Shown here: positions 35,541 through 48,049 of the stretch, piece after piece
How positions within the stretch are numbered: position 1 is the stretch's first letter
How the letters are laid out: each line of letters starts with the position of its first letter
Program-made: the position numbers and the translations under genes
Assembly (NCBI RefSeq): GCF_016086655.4
Contig: NC_052140.2
Location: 19,220,001-19,284,000, forward strand
Direction of reading: 5' to 3'
Source: Lepeophtheirus salmonis
Taxonomy: Eukaryota > Arthropoda > Copepoda > Siphonostomatoida > Caligidae
DNA length: 64,000 nt
Notes under the pieces: model-generated
Databases searched by the model: none
Told to the model about the DNA's origin: nothing
What the model saw: the letters and a program-made list of their open reading frames with translations, nothing else

Positions 35541-37024
35541 CAACAACACAACAAAACCCTTGGGCTAAAATATCAATGTAGTCCATTGCGTCTCTGGTGA
35601 TATTACATGAGTTGGCGGTGGGTGATGTTTTAAAACGTATGAAGTTTGGTCTTTGATGATGGTGCTCAACTTTACATATTTGTTTAAAAAAAAATCATTT
35701 CCAGTACCTCTATTAGTTCGAAAGACCGACAGTCTTAAGGACAGGTCCTAAGACTAAGACTTGCTTCCGGCCTTTGATCTTGGTTCATTTTTATACAGAC
35801 CCAGTTTGGTAATAGGCACTTAAAACAAGGGGTACCACTCGAAAATTCGGTCAGATAAATTATATTTGATACAAACTACCTTCTACGTCCATGGGGGTGG
35901 GGTTACAGGAAGGTGGAGAATTGAGGATTGCTTTCAGTCTACACATACATACAGTGTACATTTTTCGTATAAAGGAGGCCTCAGATAATAATGTATTAGT
36001 AAAGGGAGCCTTGGGATAGTAAAGGCTGGAGAACCCTTTCTTAAGAAATATAAAGTCATAATTTTTAGGGCCCGACAAGCTTAGTAGCGGACCTGAATCC
36101 ATAATCCATACTCTTCCCTCTTTTATTTAAAGGGTCTGATGCCTAAAACCCCTTTTCCAGATCTATAAGAAGCCCTTAGCTATTTGGAACTCAGATACAA
36201 CTGTATCATCCTGGCGACGTACAAAAATCATTGGAAAATGTTGAAATTACACATATGAAACTTATAAAATGGATTTGATGACACCGCTTATAACTCCGGA
36301 GGAGTAATCTCTCAGTGATACTCTCCGTCGTTCATGCTTAGATCTTCTGTCTTCTAGAATTAAATGATATCTTCCGGAAAAAAAAATCTTGTTGAGATTG
36401 CCAACTAGAAAAAGTCGCTCCCGCTTTCTAGGGCATATTTTATGCATCTCTGCACATGTTCATCAATACATTAATTATGTAAAAGGAACCTGATTATTTT
36501 TTAGACATGTCCATTTTCACATAAATATTTTTTAATTATTATTCTTTCTACGTAAAAAAGAGCTCCATTTCCCATCATTATGCAAACATTTTTCTCCATG
36601 AATCTTTTTACGTGTTTTAAAAACCCATTAGATGGATACAAGAATGGTCATGAATTATGGGCATTAAATAGATGTTAGAGGGTTATAGGTAGGCACATAT
36701 ATTGTAGGTATTAACGAGATAAGTGGAAGATGAAAGACGATGTGGAAAAGGAGGAGTAGAATGAGAGTAATTATAATTTTTGTGCATTTATACAACCCCA
36801 AAAACATATACTAAATAATAAAATATATGTGGAATTGGGCGTAGGTTAAAAATTGATGAGTTGCAATTATAGGAAATACCTGAACATAATTAGAGCATGT
36901 TTTATTAAGGGATACAAGGCAGTATTTAATGACCCATAAGCTTTGCAAATACTAATCAGGGCCATCTACATACATATGACTTAATTACATATTCATTCCT
37001 ATTTGCAAATCCAAACGATTAACC
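35541..37024. other. intergenic, AT-rich, with a family P tail at about 36290-36450
   Basis: AGAATTAAATGATATCTTCC followed by TTGCCAACTAGAAAAAGTCG is the family P tail seen also near 53520. No gene recognised. Open frames at 35860-36102 and 36262-36447 are chance. Confidence 0.4.
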
Positions 37025-38028
37025 AGAGGCGTCCGCAGGGGTTGGGATGGAGGGCTATAGCCCCTCCCAAATAAATGAATTTCTTGTTTTTACTAGAATT
37101 TTTTGGGTAAGGATAAAAAAAAAAATACGCTAAACTAGGTGTATTTTTTTTTAAAGATTTATTTTCTTGAAAAAAAATTCCTCCATTAAGTTATGGAGAA
37201 AAGGAAAAAAAAATATTTTTTGTGAATAGCTATGGATTTTGGAATTTTTTTTTGCAAAAAATTAAATATTTGAATTTTTTTTTTCAATTTTTTCTTGCAA
37301 AAAATTAAATTTTTTGTGAATAGCTTTGAATTTTTATTTTTTTTCAAAAGAGTATAATTATTTGTAAATTGCTATTCATTTTTCAATTTTTTTTTGCAAA
37401 AAATTAAATATTTGAAATTTATTTTTTCAATTTTTTTTTGCAAAAAATTAAATATTTGAATTTATTTTTTCAATTTTTTTTTGCAAAAAATTTAATTTTT
37501 TGTGAATAGCTTTGGATTTTTATTTTTTTCAAAAGAATATACTTATTTGTAAATAGCTATGCATTTTTGAAATTTTTTTCTTAAAAAATATAATATTATA
37601 AATTTTTTTCTGAAGAGTTGTGAATTTTTGATATTTTTTTTTCAAAAAATCAATACATGAAATTGAAATTTTTTTTCCAAAAAATGAAGTATTTGAAATT
37701 TAGTTTTTCAAATCTATTTTGCAAAAAATTTTATTTTGCGTGAATAGCTGTGGATTTTTATTTTTTTCCAAAGAATTACATTATTTATTAATAGCTATGC
37801 ATTTTTGAATTTTTTTTTTTAAATATAATGTTTTAATTTTTTTTTTGAAAAGCTGTGAAGTTTTGATATTTTTTTTCAAATAATTTAATATATAAAATTG
37901 AATTTCTGAAATTTTTTCTCAAAAAATTTAATTATCGTGAACGGCTGTGAATTTTTGAATTTTTTTCAAAAAATTCATTTCTTGGATTTTTTTTTTTCAA
38001 AATAAATACCAAAAATACCCCCCCCCCA

Positions 38029-38061
<33 letters not shown>
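37025..38061 (+). repeat. expanded copy of the CGTCCGCAGGG repeat ending in simple sequence
   Basis: The head AGAGGCGTCCGCAGGGGTTG and TTTTTACTAG are followed by about 900 bp of degenerate tandem units. Each unit is built from GCAAAAAATTAAAT(A)TTTG, a poly-T run and GTGAATAGCT(A/T)TGGATTTTT, with units near 60-120 bp. The array closes with 10 C (38018-38027), 19 A and a (TA)n run to 38061. Confidence 0.8.
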
Positions 38062-38062
<1 letters not shown>

Positions 38063-39170
38063 CATATCATCCTTGTTAACAAATTTAAATTTTGATATGA
38101 GGGGATTGTTTGCACGGTTAAGAACATGTTTCTTCAACTTCTATGTAGTTTCTAAGAGCTGTGCTCCATCACTTTTGTGAAATAACCATATACCTCTGTT
38201 ATTTTTGTCACAATTTTTTCAACTCGTTTCGTCTCGTCTCACCATCAATAGGTCTCGTTTAGTTTAATCCGTTTTCGTCTTCGTTTTGTTTCGTCTTTCC
38301 TTTGTCACAATTCGTCTCAGTTTTGTCACATTTCATTTCATCTTATCTAATTTCATTTCGTCACATTTCTTCTTTTCACGTTTCGCTTAGTCTTTGTTTC
38401 GTTCTCATTTCGTCTGTTCTTTCTTTCATGTATTGTTATTTAGATATAAGAATGCCATTTTTGTAATGAAAAAACTACTTTAAAAAATTAGACAAAGAAA
38501 AACGTTTTTTGCGTGTGCTCTTTCATTTTTTATTGTTTATTATTTAATTGGTCATGGCGGTGCTAAAAACTCCCTGTAAAAGAAGAATTATCTTCTATCT
38601 TTGGTGTAAATTGTTTTAAAAATGCAATAAAATAAATTAAATATTTTCCATGGACTAATGCTATTTTAAATGTAGAAAGCTCTCCTCTTTTTAGTAGTAA
38701 TTCATTTTCAAAAAATTTAAGAAGGTTTTTTTTCAACTCCAAAACGTCAAGTTACAGCTTTTTGTCAGTTCTTTCGTATGGTTCCAAGTTCAACGAAGGC
38801 CAGAATTCTGCCGTCAAGAAGGTAGCCATGTTCTCTGCAACTTTCTGACTTTTGGAACTGAGGCTTGCTGGTCTCGAAGATGATCTTAATTTTTGAGTCC
38901 TCAACCTGTACTACAACAAGTCGAGTTTTTTTTCCTTGTACAGAACTGAGCTTGCTGGTCTCGGACTGTCTCCAAAAAAGTTGAGTCATTGTGTTCAAAA
39001 ACAGTATGACTGAAAGACAACCATTTACTGTCTACATCAAATTCTGTCGCAGCCTGAACGTCTTTATTGCTGTCTCCAGTGTTCATACTTAAGATTATAA
39101 ATCCTTAATTTCATTATTATAAATTATAAAAATAAAATTGTTTTGGTTATTAAATATATTCATAATTGTT
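38062..39170. other. intergenic; unclear minus-strand open frames at 38765-39086
   Basis: 38220-38430 is a run of GTTTCGTCT/CATTTCGTC-like words (a degenerate TTTCGTC simple repeat). At 39086-38765 two overlapping minus-strand frames contain an imperfect ~87-bp direct duplication (TTGCTGGTCTCG at about 38866 and 38952). No protein family was recognised, so no gene is called. Confidence 0.4.
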
Positions 39171-39330
39171 CAGGGGCGATCGCAGGCGGTGGGCTGATGG
39201 GGCTGTCGCCTCCCCCCAATGAAGAAATCGTTGCTTTTTACTAGAAAAATTTCATATTTGAATAATTCCAAACCGCAATTGAATTAATAAAATTTTATTA
39301 ATGTAATGTAAAATTTCAAAGTGTCACCCT
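39171..39330 (+). repeat. CGTCCGCAGGG-type repeat, short copy
   Basis: CAGGGGCGATCGCAGGCGGT then GGGGCTGTCGCCTCCCCCC and TTTTTACTAG: a diverged head with little body. Confidence 0.7.
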
Positions 39331-39689
39331 GTAATTGCAAATCCAAATGGTTGACGACGACCTTAAAGAGGAATTTATTTTTGGCGCACTCCGTAGAAAT
39401 TTGCATTTCCTATCATTTTTTATATACATACAACTGTATAGGGGGCGTGTCATTTTAAAGAAAGATTTTTAGAATACATAAACCAATTTATGGAGTTTGC
39501 TACCATTAAATACATAGGTAGCAATTATAATACATTTTATCAAGTCTGACAGGCCATTTAATACTTTTTATCTACATAAATAATATGTATTTCCTAGTGT
39601 TGGATTCGAGTGCTACTCAAACTATGAAAATAAAACTCGACTAAAATCGAATGATCAAACGTAAGGATCGGGATTTGAAATCTGCATCA

Positions 39690-40317
39690 AGTTTAGACCT
39701 CAATATCTTGGCATCCCTAATAATGTTAATAAAATTGTGATCATCAGATTCAAATGACTAAATTGTAAAAAAAAAACCACCAAATATTTGATATTTTCTC
39801 TGAATACAAGCGCTATGTGGCCATTATTGTGTGCCACCGTGCCGGGCACATACCCAAGGACGCAAATAGCTCCATAGATAAGAATGTCAGATACCTTATA
39901 TGGATATTAACATATCCAGTATCATGCTATAATTTTAAATTGGTGCTCAATTTGAACCCAAAATTGGGCTTCCTAGCTGGCCGGTCCTTAACCCCTTGGA
40001 CTACTTGCCTTATGGGGTGTCTTGGAGAGAGAGAGTCCAAGAAATGTCCACAAAACACTGTTGGCTCCTTGTGGGCTTCCATTATCAAGGGAGTGGCCCA
40101 ACATGGACAAGGAGTTCTTTATCAAGGCCTGTACCAGGCTCAGAACCAGGTTAGAGGCTGTGGTTGAAGATAGAGGTGGTCGTTTTGAGTGATTGATTTC
40201 ACTATGAATCCCTACATGGGAGAGGAAAAGATTTGTGGATTGCTTAATTGATTTTGGGAAATGATTTGAAATATACAATGTCCTTAAATTTTCCAGATTT
40301 AAAATGCCCACCCTGAC
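39690..40317 (+). mobile_element. mariner-like element remnant with transposase C-terminus
   Basis: The left part (AAGTTTAGACCTCAATATCT ... GTGTGCCACCGTGCCGGGCA) is shared with 57605-57800. Inside, plus-strand frames read PLDYLPYGVSWRESKKCPQNT, then SLWASIIKEWPNMDKEFF, then IKACTRLRTRLEAVVEDRGG with RFE and a stop near 40184, with frameshifts between blocks. The right end closes with GCCCACCCTG at about 40317, the inverse of CAGGGTGG at 57608. The DDE core upstream is lost. Confidence 0.75.
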
Positions 40318-40711
40318 AGATTAAGAAATAAAAATCTAGCAAGTAGTGAGTGTATTTCAAGCTCAGCATTTCATATTAAAAAGTATTGAAAAAGGGAGTA
40401 AATGTTTATATTATTGAGGTAAAGTTTGTCTGTGATTTTGTCGACTCTTAATAACTCCGAACAATGGAGGATACTCCTCCTATTCCTTATAAATTGTCTC
40501 GTCATTTTTGGCGGGGTATTTATTCTTTTGTTCCATTGCCGCCATATTGAAGTAATCAAACTCTTAAGGTGAATACTTAGACTTAGAAATTTACATCTCT
40601 CGTTATCTGAGATTTAAGAAGTATATACACTACATTATAAGAAATGTCAATGGAAGCTTGGGGATCATTAAAAGAAGTTTCAAAAATCATAGCCCTTTGT
40701 TCATGGTCTAA
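40318..40711. other. intergenic
   Basis: Nothing recognised apart from degenerate sequence that may belong to the LINE fragment that follows. Confidence 0.3.
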
Positions 40712-41074
40712 CTTTATAAACATTATTTCCACCCGATCTTAATGTACGGAGCTGAGACCTGGAATCCTCCGAAAAAAAACAATCTCACTAAGCTCTTGCA
40801 AAAGGTGCAAGTTAGATTTGTGTCGTTTTTTCCTTCATTGGGAGGTAACGAGAACTATCAATGCGAAATCAAAAGACATGACCTCATTACTCTGAATCAT
40901 AGACGTTCCATTAAGGATGTTATTACGCATAACCAAATTTTAAACAAAAAGATACTCCTATCTATATTAAACAAGGGCTACCCCTTCCATGAAAATAAGC
41001 TCTCTATTCACACTAAACCATCTACCTCTCAAAACCAAAATATGGACATTTTCAAGCATCGTTTTTATTATTGA
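40712..41074 (+). pseudogene. non-LTR retrotransposon (LINE) ORF2 C-terminal fragment
   Basis: After an in-frame stop at 40709-40711 the frame reads LYKHYFHPILMYGAETWNPP, then LQKVQVRFVSFFPSLGGNENY and HDLITLNHRRSIKDVI, ending FKHRFYY before a stop. The thumb/C-terminal pattern (P-I-L-x-Y-G-A-E-x-W-x-P, Q-K-V-Q-x-R-F, L-x-x-L-x-x-R-R) is that of the region after reverse transcriptase in jockey/CR1/I-type LINEs. The RT motifs with YxDD are absent, so this is a 5'-truncated copy, as is usual for LINEs. Clade not assignable. Confidence 0.75.
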
Positions 41075-42379
41075 TTGGCTAATCTTTAGAATTCTACACC
41101 TCTATCCTTTTTTCAAGGATGTGAGGCTGACCTCATGCGATTTTTAGTCAATTTTTTTTATGTGAGTTATTGATAAATATATATTATTTACATTTTGGGA
41201 AAATTTTATTTTCTTAATTTTTTTTGTACTATTACTTAATTTTTTCCAATTTTAATATTCTTATCTTAAATGTATTACTTTGACTAAGAATGATAATTTT
41301 TACATTTTAATAACACTAACTAAGTCGATTGTTATAGGCTTTGATTATCGCCGCTGGTCGAAAATAAATATTCTAACTTAGATTTTGTCAGTTCAATGAA
41401 AAAAAAATATATTTTTTAACTTGATACTTTTACTTGAACTCGACTTGACTCGATGTTCAAAAACTCAAAATCGACTCAATATTATATTAATCCAACTCGA
41501 ATCCATCACTGTTGTTTTCTTTTCATTTTGAATCAAGAATTCTATCAAATTTGTAACAATATACATACGAACAAATTATTGAGGCTCCGATTAGAATTGA
41601 GAGATGCAATCAATATGAATGAAGGCTTGATTAATTAATGCATTTATTCTGCGAATAAAGATTGAATTTTTTAGAGGCATCTACTACATAATAAATACTA
41701 TGCAAACGACTCTGATTTAATCAGTAATTATTGACGAGAATAATCTCTTAATGAAAACAAAACAAAAAAACCTTCGATAGGGGGGTTGTAGCACTCTACT
41801 CTTTTACAATTCATCCTGTTTTTTTTTTTTTTTTTTTTGAAAAACTACTATATAATTTTGTCAATTTGGAAGATTCAATTCGTTAATTCAATTAAATTGG
41901 TGTCTTCATGGAGGTTGCATAATTAGTTAAAGAGTTATATTCATTGCATTCTCAGTGCCCCCTAGTGGACAAAAATGTATCATGTGGCCGTCGTTTAAAT
42001 TTGTTTTACCTTCGTGTTAATAGCCCAATTTCACCCCCGTTCAGGCACCAATAGATAAACAGAAAGCATGAACAGCTCTCATTAAAAAAAAATGCAAAAA
42101 TCAGTTGCATCAATTATTTCCAATATGAAATTACAATTATTGAATAATTGTGGGTTCACATCTTAACATTAAAAGTATATTTTAATTTATCCAACCACCG
42201 TTCAAAACACTGAAAATGGGCACAAAAGAAGCAGAAAAATTGATAGATGACGACAAAATACGGTGTAAAGAGTGGGAAGTCAAAACTTGCAGTGAAAATA
42301 AAGAAAAGACAACTCAAAACCAACTTGTGATAAGTTTGAATACTATATTTAGCCAGATTTTTAATAACAGCCTCAATAC
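41075..42379. other. intergenic, AT-rich
   Basis: 41075-41150 may be the LINE 3' tail. A 20-T run lies at 41819-41838. Nothing else recognised. Confidence 0.4.
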
Positions 42380-42830
42380 GCCAATGAACATATTGTCAGC
42401 TATTGAGGATGAAGGCCGTGTTAATGACGCACCACGTTGTCATGATAGCAGCTCGGAGATAATCCACATTTGAATGAGGGATGAGGCATAGATTCTTCTT
42501 CAAGACACAGCAAACTGCAAAGCCCAGGGTGTTTAGTTCAGGGCTGAAGGACGGGCCTCATGGAGGCAGGCCAGAAGTCAGCCATATTGTTGCTAGATAA
42601 GCTTTGGTTCTTCTTGGCCTTTTGGGGCTGCAATTGACTTCTTGATGAGGAAAAGTCCGTATGGAGATGACAATCCTCTCTGCGGATGAGATCGCACACT
42701 CCTTGGCCTTTTTTTTTCAGCTGTCGTTGGGTTGTGTAAGAAAACCTCGTATTTACAAATAAAGGGCATCAAATCGTAGTTAAATACTCCTCCATGTTTT
42801 TGGTCCACAATCTGTAGATTCTTATATAAC
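42380..42830 (-). pseudogene. mariner transposase C-terminal remnant
   Basis: The minus strand reads MDQKHGGVFNYDLMPFICKY at the right end, ATIWLTSGLPP then SPELNTLGFAVC (a degraded SPDLNPLDF), then PHSNVDYLRAAIMTTW and HWRIEAVI near 42385. Multiple stops and frameshifts. Confidence 0.65.
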
Positions 42831-44142
42831 TAGTATGGTAATAATATTTATTATTTTTGCTCGCAAAAATACCGTGTATGAATTCAAATAATACTCAATT
42901 TTTAAATAGTTGTTTAATATATTGATTATATATTTCACATAATAATATTATAGAATAAGACAATAGGAAAATTCATCACAAAAATATAACTATCAAATCA
43001 ACAAAAACAACTTAAACCTAAAAAAAATACAAACACATAGTAGTTAAAAAAACATTGGTACAAAATGGGGGTTTTTGATTACAAATTACTCGTACAAATA
43101 AAATAGTAAAAAAATTAGTTTTTTGATTGACTAGATATTGCCATTTATTCCCACATTGCCTGCCCATAGAAATTAAAGAAATAATCCACATGCGAGTACA
43201 TTGTATAGCAACTAGAGAAGTAAAAATATGCGTATTTTTAAGTGTGTGATGTTATTAATACATAGAGTTAAGTAGTTTTAATGAAAAAAGAGCCTGAGGA
43301 GAAGTGGTACACTTGAATTAAGAGCTTTGTTAATATCAGCTGCCTGTTATATGATTCTGGGGGTAGAAGTTAACACCACATTGCTCTATTAAATAATGAA
43401 CGAAAAAGAAAAATGAGCACACGCAGAATAGATTTCCTTTTTTAATTTATAAATGGAGATCTTTCATTACAAAATTCTCAACTCTACTATTTCAAGCAAA
43501 TTGCAAGTATATTATACTCATTTCCACGGATTTTAACTGTTCTAATAACTACTACGGTAGGGAAAATGAGCGCATTCTACGTGTAAATATTAAGTTAACC
43601 TCTTAACATAAAACATTTGCTAGTAATTGTTGTAATTTGTGCATTTTAAGTGCATGTGTTAATTTTTACAAACCAAATGCGCTCATTTTCCCTTCTCTAA
43701 TAATAACATCATAATCCTTATAACTCTTCCTACATTAACGCTTGAAGTGAAGATTAATTTTTTTTTTTGGAAATTAAACTCTTTGTCCAATTCTAAACAG
43801 AAAATATTGTGGGTTTTGGGGGGAAATTCAATAAAAATGGATGATTTTTTATTTAAGATTTTTGAGCTTTTGGTTAGAAATTGAGAATGTTTTTCAAGTT
43901 CATGAAAAAAAAAGAAAATAATTTTCTCTACATATTAATATCTCTAAAATTAAATTTGTAATTTTTCAATTAAAGATGTAAAGTTTCAACACTTTTTTGA
44001 TGAGGGAAGAATATATGTACGTTGTTTGCAAAACACTGGAAGGCTATAAGTAGGGATGTGAAAATTGTCGAAATCCTGGAGAGAATACATTTAAAAAAAT
44101 ATATATTGGTAATCTGATAGATATTAGTTCTTTTATTTTGGA
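42831..44142. other. intergenic, AT-rich
   Basis: At 43560 and 43690 an imperfect inverted pair (GGGAAAATGAGCGCATT and AATGCGCTCATTTTCCC) is about 120 bp apart and may mark a small hairpin element. No gene recognised. Confidence 0.4.
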
Positions 44143-44335
44143 ATGTCCGCAGGGGTTAGGCTGGAAGGGCTGTAGCCCGTCCAAAATGAATAAATTTATC
44201 CTTTTTACTAGAATTTTTTTCCCAAAAAATTTAATGTTTAAAAAAAAATAACATTCCAAATTTTCTTTCTTACAAGATTTTTACATTTCTGATAAAAACT
44301 ATGCATTTTTGAAATTATTTCTCTATTTTGAAAAC
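44143..44335 (+). repeat. CGTCCGCAGGG-type repeat, short copy
   Basis: ATGTCCGCAGGGGTTAGGCT, GGGCTGTAGCCCGTCC and TTTTTACTAG precede a short A/T-run body. Confidence 0.7.
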
Positions 44336-45582
44336 GTATTAGCAAGTACGGAGGACTATTTTTTGTGATCCTTTTCAGTAGATATGTCGTTTATATCAAA
44401 GTTGCCTACATATACTTTCTTAATTGATGTACACTCACGAGGATATAGACAATTTTCACATCTTTGGGTTTAAGCAAGAAATTTTTTTCTTTCCCATTGA
44501 GGATCCATGAAGTTTTTGGTCCTCATAAATAACAGAATTCCCAAAAATGATTTATCTGCAGAGATAATAATAGAATCAAAGTATGATGGCGTTATAGGGT
44601 TGCGTTTAGACAAGACTGCCTTGAGGTAATGCGTCCAGATTTGTACGAGCCAATTGAAGTTGCAAATCCCGGATTTTTGGTGCAATGGACTGTGAAGAGG
44701 AAGATGAAGAATAGGAACATATATCTAAGAGTGCTCTGCTTTGTGGGCGGCTACCTAGGAATCAATAAGATTATATTTAGTTAATTATAGGTTTACGAGT
44801 ACATAACATAGGTAGATATCGAGCGAGTTGATTTTTAATTAGGGTTTATATCTATGTATGTAGGTCGCTCAATATATTTATAATTTTTTTAAATATGGAC
44901 ATAAGTACATCGAAAATAGCCCCAAGGAATTTCCTCTTTTCATTCTACACATGAGTATATGTATAATTATTATTTTATTCAAAAATTGTATTTACCTCAA
45001 ATCCCCCATTTTTTAAAAGAAATAATACGGATAAAAATAATTATATAATTTCTCAATTCAATAGAATGATTAATTACAATGTAAGTTGTAGAAAATCGGG
45101 ATCGGAGGATTGTCCACAAGAAAATTACCCACCGGAATATTGCCATTGGCGATAAATTTTCCCACAATTATGGTAGATTTGCAAGGCTATACATTAACAC
45201 TTGTCTCACCGTCCGGGACAGCGAATTGTTTATGTCAGATCGGTTTATATAATGTATATACTGATTTATAGTGATTCAACTATCTATTCGTTCCATCTGA
45301 CGGTGGGTCTGATCTTTCCCAACCGTGGGACTTCGAAACATATTTTAAAACTACCATTCCCGCTTCAAATGACCCCTATAGAATCGCCTATGTTCCAGGT
45401 CAACGGATTATGCAGTACCGGCGGAGAAATGTATTTTCTATTGGGAGGGGGGATTATATATTGATTACGTCATCAGGTTTTTTTAGACTTAAAATTTTTC
45501 AGAAAGGGTGTGCGCAGGATATTTTTGTAACCGGGATTTGGGTTTTTTTGGATCAGCTTGGCAATTTTTTTGTGCTTTTTAT
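44336..45582. other. intergenic; no gene assigned
   Basis: Short open frames at 44470-44685 (-) and 45201-45464 (+) have mixed composition but no recognisable motifs. Possibly decayed transposon sequence. Confidence 0.35.
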
Positions 45583-46104
45583 TAGTGTTGGGGTTCGCTC
45601 TGGAAATCCTAGACCGCTCTGGGACCGTAACATTTTACGTTACGTTACAAGCTCGGTCTGGAAGTGTCTCATATAAAAATTCGGTTTAGATTGGTCCAAA
45701 GAAAAAATTCGGTCTAGTTCGGTCCCAAAAAAATCGGGTCTAGATCGATTTTACAGATAAATTTTTTATAACATGACATTTATGTTTTTTCAAGTACAAT
45801 GACGTTATACGAAGTTTAAATAAAGATAGATTTCGATCCCGTCGTCTCTTATATGCATATAGTATTTTTCTCTAGAACTTTTTTGAAAAAAATGAATGGC
45901 AGTTGATCTAGAAAAAAAAAGAAGGTCTTTCATAATATATGAGACCGAATTAAAATCAGTCTATAAAGTGATAACCGAATTAAAATCGGTCTACAAAGTG
46001 AGACCGTGGTCTGGACCGAAAAATCCGTCCAAATCGCTCTAGAAAAAATCCCTTAAGACCGAACCAAAAAAAAAATTCGGTGCTGGACCGAATCTCAACT
46101 CTCT
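45583..46104 (+). mobile_element. dispersed repeat family Q, longest copy
   Basis: Begins ATTAGTGTTGGGGTTCGCTC and ends near GGACCGAATCTCAACTCT, a diverged inverse of the start. The interior repeats the words TCGGTC, GGTCTAG, GACCG and GGTCTGGACCG many times on both strands. Other copies or ends lie at 13405, 49735, 56057/57303, 59385/59645 and about 58610. No coding frame. Confidence 0.7.
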
Positions 46105-46129
46105 TTTTTTTTTATATATTTTAGGTATA

Positions 46130-46196
46130 AGAAAAATCCAAATACTGCCAACTTTTCATCTGAAAAAAGTAGTTTCCTTTATCCGTATTTGACTGT
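46130..46196. repeat. right end of the CAGTCAAATCC MITE family
   Basis: TTCATCTGAAAAAAGTAGTT then GTATTTGACTGTATA aligns with 6825-6874. No left partner was found. Confidence 0.6.
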
Positions 46197-48049
46197 ATAT
46201 TCCTATGGTGCATATATTAATTAAGTTAAACATTTAATTTGTATGTTAAAGGTTGAATAAGGTTAGGGAATTCAAAATGCGGGACCCATGGGCTCCATCT
46301 AAAAAAATCCAATCTGTATAGTATTACTGATAAAAATATGAATTGATATTTTATGGGCAAGATGTTTTAAAATGAATTATTTCTTCATTAAATATCAAAA
46401 GAAATCCCTAAATTCAACAGTATTTATTAATTATTTACTCACAGGATCCAGTAATTTTAGAATCTGCTTCTCAGAATGACGATCAAAGACAATTTTCCAG
46501 GATATGAAAAGCCATAGGTGAAACTAATTGCTTCTAATTTTATTTTAACTTCAAGATCAAATTCAAAAAGAAACTGGGAGTATGCATTTAAAAAAAATAA
46601 ATATATATTTTTCTGGGACACCTTATTGTACATTCATAAATGGTTATATATGTATTATTAATTCTGGTACGATTGCCAAATCTAGGGCAGGAATAGATAA
46701 TGATCTTGGCTCCCTTGACCAGTAAGTACCAACAACCAGTATGTAATGGTCTCTACTTCCCCCCTCCATCCTCATAATGAAAACAACGTTTTAATTATTT
46801 ATGCATTTTTAGAAACTTTCTGACAATAAAAACGGTCTAAGTGCCTTCCTCTATTTATGATGGCCTATAATTTATAAAGTTATAAATACCTGAAGACAGG
46901 TTTAATTACCAATTACACACATACACTAAATATTTCCCCTCTACTTATGCTAAAAGTACATATTACGAAGGTTGTAAATCTTAAGCATTTTCCGTGTGCA
47001 AAAGAATAAAAAACAAAACAAAAAAACGAAAATTAGAATTGTAACTAGTTTTGGATCAGTCCTTGGACTGATTCTTTTTTTTCCTCAACCTTTCAGTGTT
47101 TTTATTTTAATTAAGTCCGAACTTTTTTATCATTCAGGGCTCCTAAGAACCGATCCCTAGGTCTTTCAGTTCTACGGTCCTAGCTTTGTTTATAGCAAGG
47201 CTTTACTCATCACGTAGTTACCTTTATTGTATCACACAACCTTTTCTCGAAAAAAGAATTTAAAAAAGCCTGAAATCATCTGGTAGTTTGCCAAATAAGT
47301 CAAGCAGACCGAGTGTTATTTATTTCTTATGTACATTACATACATCCATTGTCAATTTATTCCTCCAAGTTTACACATTTACGTATATAGGTATTCATAA
47401 TATCAAAATACTATATAGCATTTCATTTGATACTGTATGATAAATTTGCTTAGGTATATTTTAGTATAAGCGTAGCTATACATTTCTAGTTGTACATAAT
47501 AGCCTAATAATTATTGATATAAATAATAACATGGCCAATGCATATGTATACGTCGAGAGATAAAAAAGAAATTGTATTCCTATCCTTTTGGAAACAGGAC
47601 ATAGGTATTTTTATAACTTATTACATCGTTTATTTATCAAAAATAAATAAAATATGAAAAACCCATGGTGTATCAAGTGAAACGAGGACATCAACAGCTA
47701 ACACAAAAATACATAGGGTATTTTTGTGTTAGAAAGGAGGCTACACCGTGTCATAGCTATGATTGAGTAATAATAAAACCTAACAAAATCATAAATGATA
47801 GCTAGAACGTATAATAATCAGTTATAACCACACACTTCCTACTTAAAACTTTAGGCATTTTGTTTCTTGACTGAGGTTATGTTGAACATCTAACAGTGCA
47901 TAGTTTGTAACTACGACAGCTGAAATGACGTAGTTACCATAAAAGACCGATAAAGACCATTCCTAGGACTGACAAATTTGATTAGGACGGCACAGATATG
48001 ACAGCAGTCGTTTCAGTTTTTTTTTTAGAACGATTCATGACTAATTGTA
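46197..48049. other. intergenic (or 3' part of the ANKRD6-like locus), AT-rich
   Basis: 47050-47200 contains degenerate GGTCC/GGACC words related to family Q. I looked for minus-strand exons that could finish the ANKRD6-like gene and could not support any. Confidence 0.4.

Noticed and set aside
37080..38061. Possible CRISPR-like or minisatellite array
   Set aside because: Units are degenerate, variable in length and made of A/T runs, and the host is eukaryotic; it is the tail of a dispersed repeat.
44470..44685. 71-codon minus-strand frame near a repeat
   Set aside because: Could be decayed transposon sequence, but no DDE, helix-turn-helix or reverse transcriptase motif could be identified.
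45201..45676. Two overlapping plus-strand open frames of 87-88 codons
   Set aside because: No recognisable protein character; the second runs into family Q repeat sequence.
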